This document shows, in pieces, positions 26,078 to 34,396 of a DNA stretch of 43,233 nt (position 1 is its first letter; each line of letters opens with the position of its first letter). The stretch lies in the NCBI GenBank assembly GCA_002313255.1, contig DCBA01000125.1, positions 1 through 43,233 on the forward strand, given 5' to 3'. The translations under genes and the position numbers were made by a program. The DNA is from Gammaproteobacteria bacterium UBA1119. GTDB taxonomy: Bacteria > Pseudomonadota > Gammaproteobacteria > Pseudomonadales > Azotimanducaceae. The notes under the pieces were generated by a model. The model did not search any database, had not been told where the DNA came from, and saw only the letters and a list, made by a program, of their open reading frames with translations.

Positions 26078-27904
26078 ATGGTGGACCAATCAAACTTTGA
26101 CTCCGAAACGTTCCTGCCATCGTTGACACGTCGACCCGGTGTGTACCGCATGCTCGACAGCGAAGGCGATGTCCTCTACGTCGGCAAAGCTCGTAATCTT
26201 CGGAGTCGAGTCACCAGTTACTTCCGTGCGTCTGGCTTGACGACTAAGACCATCGCACTGATGAACAAGGTGGACGATATTCAGGTCACCGTGACGGCTA
26301 GTGAAACGGAAGCGCTGCTGCTCGAACAAAGTTTGATTAAGGCGGATCGACCTATATACAACGTTTTGTTTAGGGACGACAAATCGTATCCATACATATG
26401 CTTGACGGAACATCCTTTTCCGCGGCTCACGCTGCATCGTGGGACAAAGCAACAAGTTGGCAGATACTTCGGGCCTTACCCAAGTGCCGGAGCGGTGCGG
26501 GAAAGTATTCAGGTACTCCAAAAGCTATTCCAATTGCGATCTTGTGAAGACGGCTTTTACAAAAATCGATCAAGACCCTGCCTGCAGCATCAAATCGGTA
26601 GATGCAGTGCACCGTGCGTCGGACGTGTGGAGTCCATAGATTACGCCGCGGATGTGGGTCTCGCCCAGATGTTTTTGGAGGGTCGTAGCAGAGCTGTGCT
26701 TCAAGAGCTTAAGCAACGCATGGAGTCTGCCTCAAAGGCACGTGAATTTGAGCATGCGGCAAAATACCGCGATCAGATTGCTCAATTACGGCGTATTCAA
26801 GAGAATCAATATGTCCATGGCGAATCGGGGGAGGTGGATGTTTTCGCCCTTGCTCAGGATTCTTCGTATACGTGCGTCCAAGGTTTATTCATTCGAGGTG
26901 GACGCGTCATAGGCCAACGTACGTGGTATCCGAAAAATGAACTCGATACCCCACCGGGGGCGCTTTTGAGCTCGTTCGTTTCTCAATATTACTTAGCGAG
27001 CGAAGGGCGGGTTATACCGAAACTTGTGTTGACATCGATTCCTTTGGATGAGGAGGAATTGGTCGCGTCTGTCTTGACGGAGCGGTCTGGACGAAAAGTC
27101 TTTGTTACGTCAAAAGTTCGAGCGCAGCGCGCGCGTTGGCTTGAAATGGCCCGCGATAACGGCGCGCTTTCGCTGACATCGTATGTAGCGGAAAGGCGTA
27201 ACGTTTTTTCGCGCTTTGTGGATCTACAGGACCTTCTCGAACTTGAGGATATGCCCAAGCGTCTGGAATGTTTTGATATTAGTCATACGTCCGGTGAGGC
27301 GACGGTAGCATCTTGCGTAGTGTTTGATACTAACGGCCCTTTGAAGTCCGATTACCGACGTTTCAATATCGAGGGTATTACCGCGGGCGATGATTACGCC
27401 GCAATGGAACAAGCACTTCGACGCCGGTATCGTCGCCTCAAGGAAGGCGAAGCGGTTTTACCAGATCTTTTGGTTATCGATGGTGGCCAAGGACAACTCG
27501 GAAAAGCCGCCGGCGTGCTGAGTGAGTTGCAAGTGGATGGCATCGTACTGATCGGCCTCGCGAAAGGACCAGCACGTAAGGCTGGGTTAGAAAAGATCCT
27601 ACTTTATGGCCAGGGAGAGTTAGCGGTTCCGGCTACCAGTGGTTCGATGCATCTATTGCAACATATTCGCGACGAAGCTCACCGGTTTGCGATCACCGGA
27701 CATCGTGGACGACGGGCAAAAAACCGCCGTCGATCTGCACTGGATGGCATAGTTGGTATCGGACCTAAACGCAAACGTGAATTGATGGCATATTTCGGTT
27801 CGCTTGCTACGATTAAGGGCGCCAGCTCGGAAGAAATCGCGAAAGTTCCAGGGATAAGTCAAAAACTCGCGGTCGACATATATGGAGCACTTCATGCCGC
27901 GTGA
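26078..27904 (+). CDS. uvrC: Excinuclease ABC subunit C
   Basis: The 608-residue nucleotide excision repair nuclease makes both incisions around DNA damage. Domains in order: GIY-YIG endonuclease (about 15-95, PGVYRML...DVLYVGKARNL), a cysteine cluster (QLRSCED...CLQHQIGRCSAPC), UVR domain (about 205-240), UvrC RNase H-like C-terminal nuclease (LECFDISHTSGE, LLVIDGGQGQL) and two helix-hairpin-helix motifs (GIGPKRKRELMAYFG, VPGISQKLA). Length is standard. A TATAGT hexamer ends 7 bases before the ATG. The gene overlaps pgsA, an order typical of Gammaproteobacteria. Confidence 0.97.
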   Translation: MVDQSNFDSETFLPSLTRRPGVYRMLDSEGDVLYVGKARNLRSRVTSYFRASGLTTKTIALMNKVDDIQVTVTASETEALLLEQSLIKADRPIYNVLFRDDKSYPYICLTEHPFPRLTLHRGTKQQVGRYFGPYPSAGAVRESIQVLQKLFQLRSCEDGFYKNRSRPCLQHQIGRCSAPCVGRVESIDYAADVGLAQMFLEGRSRAVLQELKQRMESASKAREFEHAAKYRDQIAQLRRIQENQYVHGESGEVDVFALAQDSSYTCVQGLFIRGGRVIGQRTWYPKNELDTPPGALLSSFVSQYYLASEGRVIPKLVLTSIPLDEEELVASVLTERSGRKVFVTSKVRAQRARWLEMARDNGALSLTSYVAERRNVFSRFVDLQDLLELEDMPKRLECFDISHTSGEATVASCVVFDTNGPLKSDYRRFNIEGITAGDDYAAMEQALRRRYRRLKEGEAVLPDLLVIDGGQGQLGKAAGVLSELQVDGIVLIGLAKGPARKAGLEKILLYGQGELAVPATSGSMHLLQHIRDEAHRFAITGHRGRRAKNRRRSALDGIVGIGPKRKRELMAYFGSLATIKGASSEEIAKVPGISQKLAVDIYGALHAA

Positions 27905-28514
27905 GTCGTTTCCGGTGACATTACCAAATACTTTAACGCTGGTGCGTATCGCTCTCATCCCAGTGTTCGTTTTGACCTACATTTTTATGGATGACATGCT
28001 ATGGGTCTCCGCGGTTTTGTTTGCGTGCGCCGCTTTTACCGATTGGCTAGACGGATTTCTCGCCCGGCAACTAGGGCAAGGCACCGCGTTTGGCGCGTTC
28101 CTCGACCCTGTGGCCGATAAACTCATTGTGGTGACCGCATTGGTTCTTTTGATCGAGAGTCATTCGAATCTTGTGATGACCCTTCCGGGACTTATCATCG
28201 TTGGTCGAGAAATAATCATTTCCGCGCTGCGCGAATGGATGGCGGAGATGAACCGCCGCGGCTTGGTCGGTGTGTCTTGGCTTGGGAAAATCAAGACCGG
28301 CGTGCAGATGATCGCTATCGTTGTGCTCTTAGCAAACCCGCCTTCAATGGCATTTCCGTGGGTGATCGTTGGAATGTTGCTTCTTTACGTCGCGGCATTA
28401 ATGACGCTGTGGTCGATGTTTTTGTATTTACAGGCGGCGTGGCCGACGTTACGGGATGGGTTGTATGAACAAGAGACATCCGCTGTTGTCGAAGAGGAGG
28501 ACGATTCGGCTTGA
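27894..28514 (+). CDS. pgsA: CDP-diacylglycerol-glycerol-3-phosphate 3-phosphatidyltransferase
   Basis: The 206-residue inner-membrane enzyme makes phosphatidylglycerol phosphate. The CDP-alcohol phosphotransferase signature DG-x2-AR-x8-G-x3-D-x3-D is complete (DGFLARQLGQGTAFGAFLDP...VADK), and the N-terminal 'NTLTLVRIALIPVFV' is typical. The ATG at 27894 is chosen because GGAG lies 6 bases upstream, inside the end of uvrC; an ATG four codons earlier (27882) lacks such a site. It overlaps uvrC by 11 bases, and tRNA-Cys follows 78 bases downstream. Confidence 0.96.
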   Translation: MPRESFPVTLPNTLTLVRIALIPVFVLTYIFMDDMLWVSAVLFACAAFTDWLDGFLARQLGQGTAFGAFLDPVADKLIVVTALVLLIESHSNLVMTLPGLIIVGREIIISALREWMAEMNRRGLVGVSWLGKIKTGVQMIAIVVLLANPPSMAFPWVIVGMLLLYVAALMTLWSMFLYLQAAWPTLRDGLYEQETSAVVEEEDDSA

Positions 28515-28592
28515 TGATGAGGAGCGTGATAAGATCGCCCACTGCCTTGTACTGTGCGCTTTTTGTCCGAAGTGCACTGTGAACGGCTAAAA

Positions 28593-28666
28593 GGCTGGGT
28601 GGCAGAGTGGTTATGCAGCGGACTGCAACTCCGTGTACGCCGGTTCGATTCCGACTCCAGCCTCCA
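28593..28666 (+). tRNA. tRNA-Cys (anticodon GCA)
   Basis: The 74-base cloverleaf includes an encoded CCA end. The acceptor stem GGCTGGG pairs with TCCAGCC (one G-T), the discriminator is T, as required for tRNA-Cys, the anticodon arm GCGGA-CTGCAAC-TCCGT gives GCA, and the T-loop is TTCGATT. The T-stem has one C-A mismatch. Location after uvrC-pgsA matches many gammaproteobacteria. Confidence 0.95.
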
Positions 28667-28761
28667 AATACAAAAAAAGCATGAACCCGGTTGTTCGACA
28701 TATCGGTTCGGTGCACCTAATGGTAGCCAGCGTAAATGGTACAAATCAGCAAGGAGGATCA

Positions 28762-31503
28762 ATGCGTAGCGGATGGTGTAACAAAGTGGGTAAATTTACA
28801 GGTTGGCTTATTGCACTGGTGACTTTGACGGCCTTCGCTACCGAAGACTTCAGGAAGATTACGAGCGTTGAAGGTATCAGTGAATACCGTTTGAAGAACG
28901 GTCTCCAAGTGATCCTGTTTCCGGATGCAAGCAAACCCACCATTACGGTCAACATGACCTACCTCGTTGGTTCAAGGCACGAGGCGTATGGCGAAACCGG
29001 GATGGCCCATTTGCTAGAGCACTTAGTTTTTAAAGGTACACCCCGTCATCCGAATATCCCGCAGGAGCTGACTGAACGAGGGGCGTCGCCGAATGGAACC
29101 ACCTCATTGGATCGAACAAATTACTTTGAAACATTGCCAGCGACGCACGAAAACCTCGAGTGGGCTCTTGATCTCGAATCCGATCGAATGATCAATAGTT
29201 TTATTTCCGCGGAAGATCTCGAGTCCGAAATGACCGTGGTGCGAAACGAGATGGAATCGGGCGAAAACAACCCGTTCCGGATTTTGTATCAGCGCACCAT
29301 GTCCATGGCCTATCTCTGGCACAACTACGGCAAATCGACAATCGGCGCACGCAGTGACGTTGAAGGCGTGCCCATTGATCGTTTAAAGGCCTTCTACCGA
29401 AAGTATTACCAACCGGACAACGCTGTATTGGTGATGGCGGGAAAGTTCGAGCCGAAGTTTGCACTCGAAAAAATTGTTGAGAAATTTGGAGTGATTCCTG
29501 CACCGGATCGTTCGGGACGAAATCGAATTTACCCCACCTATACCCGAGATCCGGTTCAGGACGGGGAACGTTCCGTCACGTTGCGTCGGATAGGGGATGT
29601 CCAATATGCCATGGTCATTCATCACATACCGCCGGGTGCACATGAAGATCTGGCGGCGTTGGATATCTTGGGCCACGTGCTCGGCAACGCAACCTCAGGG
29701 CGGTTGCACGAGGCGTTGGTTGAGTCGGGAAAAGCCGTATCGGTCGCGTCGTACGCGTATCAATTCCGTGAATCCGGGCCCATGCTGACGTACGCACAAG
29801 TTCGCAAAGATGGGTCGCTCGGCGACGTCTGGGAAACTATGCAAGCTGTGATTTACGGTACAGCAACCGAAGATTTGGTGACGGATTCTGAGGTTGAGCG
29901 TGCACGTGCGTTTTATCTAAAGAACATCGAACTCGGTTTCAATTCGTCCCAGAACATCGCGCTACAACTGAGCAACTGGGTGGCGATGGGGGACTGGCGG
30001 CTGTTTTTCTTGCACCGCGACCGATTGGCCACAGTTACGACGGACGATGTTCGTCGGGTTGCAGCGACTTACCTGAAGCCCCAGAACAGTACCGTCGGTT
30101 TTTTTGTCCCGACAGATAAACCGGATAGGGTTGAGATTCCAGAAGTTCCGGATACCGCAGCGATGTTGGCAGGATACAGGGGCAGAGATGCCGTCAAGAG
30201 TGGCGAGGCGTTTGATACATCCTTGCCGAATATCGATGCGCGCACGCGAAGGACCACGTTCGACAATGGATTCAAATTAGCGATGCTACCCAAGGAAACT
30301 AGGGGCGCGAACGTTGTTGTTTCGTTGGCACTGCTGTTCGGATCAGAACCGACGCTACGAGATCACGTCACGAGCGGGGAGATAGCTGGAAGCATGTTGA
30401 TGCGCGGTACCGAGCGTCTCGATCGTCAACAGTTAATCGATGAAATGAATCGGTTAAAAACGCGTGGTGGAGTGAGTGGTGGCGTCTACTCAGCTGGAGG
30501 AAGCCTGCAGACAACCCGTGAAAATTTGCCTGAAGTCATCGAGCTTTTAGGCGAAATCCTGAAAACGCCGGCGTTCGACGCTGACCAATTCATGGAGCTG
30601 AAACAACAAACGCTCGCCGGCTACGAGCAGAATCGCTCAGATCCTCGAGCTTTGGGTGCTCTTGCGTTAACCAGGGTTCTCAATCCGCTGGAGCGGGACC
30701 ATCCGCTCTATGCGAGTTCGTTTGAGGAAGCCATCGCGGATACCGAAGCCGTGGAATTAGAGGAAGTCGTCGAGTTTCACGAATCTTTATATGGCGCCAG
30801 TAATGGACGACTGGCGATCGTTGGCGATTTTGACCCGGTTGAGATTGGGCCTTTGGTACGGACTGTATTTGGCAGCTGGGATTCTCCTCAAGCGTTCATG
30901 AGAATTGCTAATCCCTTCCAAGAGGTAAACCAGACGAAAATCGTCATTACTACGGCGGGTAAGCCCAATGCGTATTTTGCGGCGGGAATTGGGCTTCCGA
31001 TCAAAGACGATGACGCGGATTATCCGGCACTAGTGCTTGCGAACTTTATGCTCGGAGGCGGATTCTTGAGCTCGCGTTTAGCTACACGCCTGCGGCAAAA
31101 CGAAGGCTTGAGTTACGGTGTGGCTTCACAATTTTCTGCACATCCAATCGATCTATCTGGTTTATTTAGGGCGTACGCGATCTATGCCCCGGAAAACGCA
31201 GACAAACTGGAAACCGCGTTTATCGAGGAGATCGAGCGGGCGGTGAAAGAGGGCTTCACAGAGGATGAAGTCGCCGACGCCAAGTCGGGCTACGTTCAGT
31301 ACCGAAATAACATGCGCTCGAATGACTCCACCCTAGCGTCAATGCTCTCCCAGAATCTGTACCTCGATCGAACCATGGCATGGACGGAGGATCTGGAGAA
31401 GAAAATCGGTGATTTGACGCCTCAAGAAATAAAAGCCGCTTTACAAAGGCACATCGTTCCAGGTCGAATATCCATCGTTATCGCCGGCGATTTCGAGGAG
31501 TAA
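28762..31503 (+). CDS. M16 (insulinase-family) zinc metallopeptidase
   Basis: The 913-residue protein starts with a signal peptide (to about residue 27, TAFATE) and so is periplasmic. The inverted zinc motif H83-LLE-H87 and the distal ligand E163, 76 residues later, are exact. Two M16 halves follow each other: an active N-terminal half (about 40-470) and an inactive C-terminal half (about 490-913), as in pitrilysin-like peptidases. The start at 28762 is set by AAGGAGG 6 bases upstream; the frame extends back into the tRNA, but those earlier Met codons are rejected. Its stop is 1 base from that of the opposite sulfatase. Confidence 0.93.
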   Translation: MRSGWCNKVGKFTGWLIALVTLTAFATEDFRKITSVEGISEYRLKNGLQVILFPDASKPTITVNMTYLVGSRHEAYGETGMAHLLEHLVFKGTPRHPNIPQELTERGASPNGTTSLDRTNYFETLPATHENLEWALDLESDRMINSFISAEDLESEMTVVRNEMESGENNPFRILYQRTMSMAYLWHNYGKSTIGARSDVEGVPIDRLKAFYRKYYQPDNAVLVMAGKFEPKFALEKIVEKFGVIPAPDRSGRNRIYPTYTRDPVQDGERSVTLRRIGDVQYAMVIHHIPPGAHEDLAALDILGHVLGNATSGRLHEALVESGKAVSVASYAYQFRESGPMLTYAQVRKDGSLGDVWETMQAVIYGTATEDLVTDSEVERARAFYLKNIELGFNSSQNIALQLSNWVAMGDWRLFFLHRDRLATVTTDDVRRVAATYLKPQNSTVGFFVPTDKPDRVEIPEVPDTAAMLAGYRGRDAVKSGEAFDTSLPNIDARTRRTTFDNGFKLAMLPKETRGANVVVSLALLFGSEPTLRDHVTSGEIAGSMLMRGTERLDRQQLIDEMNRLKTRGGVSGGVYSAGGSLQTTRENLPEVIELLGEILKTPAFDADQFMELKQQTLAGYEQNRSDPRALGALALTRVLNPLERDHPLYASSFEEAIADTEAVELEEVVEFHESLYGASNGRLAIVGDFDPVEIGPLVRTVFGSWDSPQAFMRIANPFQEVNQTKIVITTAGKPNAYFAAGIGLPIKDDDADYPALVLANFMLGGGFLSSRLATRLRQNEGLSYGVASQFSAHPIDLSGLFRAYAIYAPENADKLETAFIEEIERAVKEGFTEDEVADAKSGYVQYRNNMRSNDSTLASMLSQNLYLDRTMAWTEDLEKKIGDLTPQEIKAALQRHIVPGRISIVIAGDFEE

Positions 31504-31504
31504 T

Positions 31505-33010
31505 TCAGCCGATTCCTAGACGTTGGAACTGTTCATCGGGTGCGTTGACCGCTCGCATACCTTCGTTCAACAGTTCCAACATATCTTTTTCGTCCTGCTT
31601 GCCCAGCCGATTTTCGTCCTCGTTAGGATCGATGTTGATGTCATAAAGATGATGCTCGCCAACTCTCGGATGGACCCAATAGGGCAACAAATCGCCAGCT
31701 TGAAACGTTTGCCGGATCACCGGGATATTAGCCCCCGGCATATAATCCAACACGGCACGATCATCGGGCATCGGCCACGGCGGATTGATTCTGTTGATGG
31801 GCATCGTCGACCAGCGGTTGGACCAAAGTGACAGTGGGAAGCCGTCATCGACGGGTGCACGCGCGTATTTTCGGTGGCCGTCGTACACCTGTACCCAGTT
31901 ACCGAAAATGCCGCCCAACGCCCATTCCCGCACGCTTTCTTGTTGACCTGATAAAAGTGGCAGCAATGAAACGCCGTGGGTCTCGTGTTGCATCGTGACA
32001 TCAAATAGATCGCACAAGGTGGCGTTGATATCCACATTGGTGGACAGCGCTTCAACTTCAAATGAGTCGATGCCCGGGTACGCAATATAGAGTGGTGTGT
32101 GACCCAGCGGTTCGTATTGAGGTACGCCGGGCTTACCCCAGATATCTTTTTCACCGAGGTAGTGACCGTGATCCGTACATAAAATGACCATGGTGTCGTC
32201 CCACATATCATTTTGATCGATGGTATCCAGGACTTTCCCGAACCAATGATCGATCATCGATAGCTTGGAACCGTAATTGCACCGAATGTGCTGTCCCTCG
32301 CGTTCGGTGATCACGCCGCGTTCAATATTGCGGACGCCGTAAGGAGGCCAGATCAACTGCTCGCCCTTCCATGTTTCGTCATAGCAATTTACCCAAGGTG
32401 CGGGCGTGTCGAAGGGTTCGTGTGGATCGAATTCATCGACGTAGACTAGAAACCGATCGTGATGATTGGCGTTATCGTTAAGCCAGTTCGCGGTTGCTTT
32501 CATGGTTTTCGGCCCAGGAAAATCCAGTTCCGACCGGAACCAGGTTCGCGATTCGTCGTAGTGGGCGGGCCGTTTTGAGGCAGGTAGTGCCGGGGCGCCC
32601 ATCCAAGAGGGATCCGGTCGAGATTTCCAGGGATCCCCTTCATGACCTCGTAGATATTCCCACGCATAAAAGTCCGTGTGGTAATTCTCGCCGCCGGTCT
32701 CGAAGAGATGAGGATGATCGGTAAAGAGCATCGTGTTGACGTTCTTTTCGCGTAGATACGCCGTGATCGGAGCTTCCCATAGTTCGATGGACCCCCATGG
32801 CTTCCAGAGGAAGTCGAGGGCACCGCAGAGGATGTCGTGCCTTGCGGGCATACAGGGCAAGGAGCCCGTGAAGTGACGATTAAAACGCACGGCGCGTTCG
32901 GCGAAACGATCAATATTAGGTGTTTCGAATTCGGTTCCGCCGTAATTACCGATCATGTGGCGATTCAAACTGTCCAATAAAATGACAATGGCATTCTTGG
33001 CTTTCTTCAT
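31505..33010 (-). CDS. Sulfatase, Cys-type (formylglycine-dependent)
   Basis: The 501-residue protein belongs to the alkaline phosphatase/sulfatase superfamily. It has metal ligands D13 (LLDSLNR) and D280-H281 (TDHGHYLGEKD), and C53 in LPCMPARHDI, matching the C-x-[PA]-[SA]-R sequence that a formylglycine-generating enzyme modifies. No signal peptide is visible, so it is probably cytoplasmic. Substrate is unknown; no sulfated-polysaccharide genes or maturase are seen nearby. It is on the minus strand behind prs, 57 bases downstream of that gene. Confidence 0.88.
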   Translation of the reverse strand: MKKAKNAIVILLDSLNRHMIGNYGGTEFETPNIDRFAERAVRFNRHFTGSLPCMPARHDILCGALDFLWKPWGSIELWEAPITAYLREKNVNTMLFTDHPHLFETGGENYHTDFYAWEYLRGHEGDPWKSRPDPSWMGAPALPASKRPAHYDESRTWFRSELDFPGPKTMKATANWLNDNANHHDRFLVYVDEFDPHEPFDTPAPWVNCYDETWKGEQLIWPPYGVRNIERGVITEREGQHIRCNYGSKLSMIDHWFGKVLDTIDQNDMWDDTMVILCTDHGHYLGEKDIWGKPGVPQYEPLGHTPLYIAYPGIDSFEVEALSTNVDINATLCDLFDVTMQHETHGVSLLPLLSGQQESVREWALGGIFGNWVQVYDGHRKYARAPVDDGFPLSLWSNRWSTMPINRINPPWPMPDDRAVLDYMPGANIPVIRQTFQAGDLLPYWVHPRVGEHHLYDINIDPNEDENRLGKQDEKDMLELLNEGMRAVNAPDEQFQRLGIG

Positions 33011-33067
33011 GTGGATTCTCTTGTGATCGTCGATGGCGTTTTTCTAACAATGAGCGTAACAGGCTAA

Positions 33068-34012
33068 CTAAGTAAACAGTGCCGAAACACTCTCTCCCGT
33101 ATGAATCGCATGGATCGCGTCCGCAAACAGGTGCGCAACGGACACAACTTCAATCTTGTCGCTTCGCGTTTCCGCGGGCAGCGGAATCGTGTCGGTAACG
33201 ACCAAACGCTCGATAGGCGAATCTTCGATACGCCGGATAGCGTTACCAGACAGTACGGGATGGACGGCTGCTGCTTCGATCCGAGTAGCTCCGTGTGTAC
33301 CAATAAATCGCGCGGCTTCGATCATGGTGCCACCGCTGGCGATCTCATCATCAATGATGAGCCCATTTTTGCCGTGGACCTCGCCGATCAGGGCGACGGC
33401 TTCCGCGTTCTCCGAATCATCCACTCGTCTTTTATCCACAACGGCGATGGGAAGGTTCAATCGATTGGCATAGTCACCTAAATCTTTCGCTTCGCTGACG
33501 TCACCAGCGACTAGCACAGTGTTCTCCATAGCCGTTGTCTCGCGAAGTCGATCACATACGACGGGCGTCGCGTTGAGTTGGTCGACGGGAATACGAAAGA
33601 ACCCCCCAACCTGCGGCGAATGTAGATTCATAGTCAAAACCCGATCTGCTCCCGCAGTTTCGAGAAGGTCTGCCATCAACCGTGCAGTGATGGATATGCG
33701 CGGGCGGTCTTTCTTGTCCGAGCGGGCGTATGGAAAGTAAGGTAGTACTGCCGTTACTCGGCGGGCCGATGCGTGTTTTAGAGCATCGATGATGATCAAT
33801 AGCTCGACGAGGAAATCGGAGACTGGAGGACATGACGTCTGTATAACAAAAACATCTGATTCGCGAACGTTCTCGAGACTTTGAAACAGAATATTTTCAT
33901 TGCCGAATCGGATGATCTCCGTGGCGCTCAGGGGTACCCCGAGATGGTTGCTAATATCTTGCGCAAGGGCAGGGTGCGAGGTCCCAGCGATGATCTTGAT
34001 ATCATTTGCCAT
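33068..34012 (-). CDS. prs: Ribose-phosphate pyrophosphokinase, atypical
   Basis: The 314-residue enzyme makes PRPP from ribose 5-phosphate and ATP. Two phosphoribosyltransferase-type domains are present; H131 (NLHSPQ), the flexible-loop KRR at 194-196, and the PRPP loop IIDDEIASGGTM (219-230) are visible. The canonical bacterial enzyme has DLHxxQ and DDMIDTGGT, so here Asp is replaced by Asn at 129 and by Ala at 225. This looks like a divergent, archaeal-like paralogue rather than the housekeeping form. The start at 34012 (MANDIKIIAG) fits the family; a longer frame to 34198 overlaps the divergent CHY gene. Confidence 0.87.
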   Translation of the reverse strand: MANDIKIIAGTSHPALAQDISNHLGVPLSATEIIRFGNENILFQSLENVRESDVFVIQTSCPPVSDFLVELLIIIDALKHASARRVTAVLPYFPYARSDKKDRPRISITARLMADLLETAGADRVLTMNLHSPQVGGFFRIPVDQLNATPVVCDRLRETTAMENTVLVAGDVSEAKDLGDYANRLNLPIAVVDKRRVDDSENAEAVALIGEVHGKNGLIIDDEIASGGTMIEAARFIGTHGATRIEAAAVHPVLSGNAIRRIEDSPIERLVVTDTIPLPAETRSDKIEVVSVAHLFADAIHAIHTGESVSALFT

Positions 34013-34054
34013 GTCGTAACGATCTCTGGTGCCGGGGGCGCCATTATCTTCACA

Positions 34055-34396
34055 TTGCAGGTTCAGGTAAAAGGCGAAACAGTTTTTGGCGTGGATATCG
34101 ACGCGGAGACACGGTGTGAGCATTACCACACGGGCGTTGACGTCGTTGCCATCCGGTTCCATTGCTGCAGACGCTGGTATGCGTGTCACGATTGCCATCT
34201 AGCCCTGGCTGACCATACGCCGGACGTCTGGCCACGCGGGTTTTGGGCCGAACATGCGATACTCTGTGGCGTCTGCGGCCACCAGCTTACCGTGCACCAA
34301 TACTTGGCGGGCAATTCCGTCTGCCCTTCATGTTCCGCTCACTTTAATCCGGGGTGTCAACAGCACCATCATCTTTATTTCGAGTCCGGGTATTGA
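34055..34396 (+). CDS. CHY zinc-finger protein
   Basis: A 113-residue protein is encoded here. It carries the full ligand pattern of the CHY zinc finger: C21-x-H23-Y (CEHYH), C37-C38, C44-x2-C47-H48, H54, C71-x2-C74, C90-x2-C93, then NPGC-x2-HHHLYFE, plus WPR and LCGVCGHQLT as in eukaryotic and bacterial members such as Hot13. It likely binds several zinc ions; its bacterial role is unknown. The start is uncertain: TTG 34055 is proposed because further upstream the frame runs into prs. Its stop overlaps the hyuA start in TTGA, so it is coupled to hyuA. Confidence 0.82.
   Translation: MQVQVKGETVFGVDIDAETRCEHYHTGVDVVAIRFHCCRRWYACHDCHLALADHTPDVWPRGFWAEHAILCGVCGHQLTVHQYLAGNSVCPSCSAHFNPGCQQHHHLYFESGY

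Noticed and set aside
28633..28761. Longer N-terminus of the M16 peptidase
   Set aside because: It would begin inside tRNA-Cys; the ATG at 28762 has AAGGAGG and a signal peptide.
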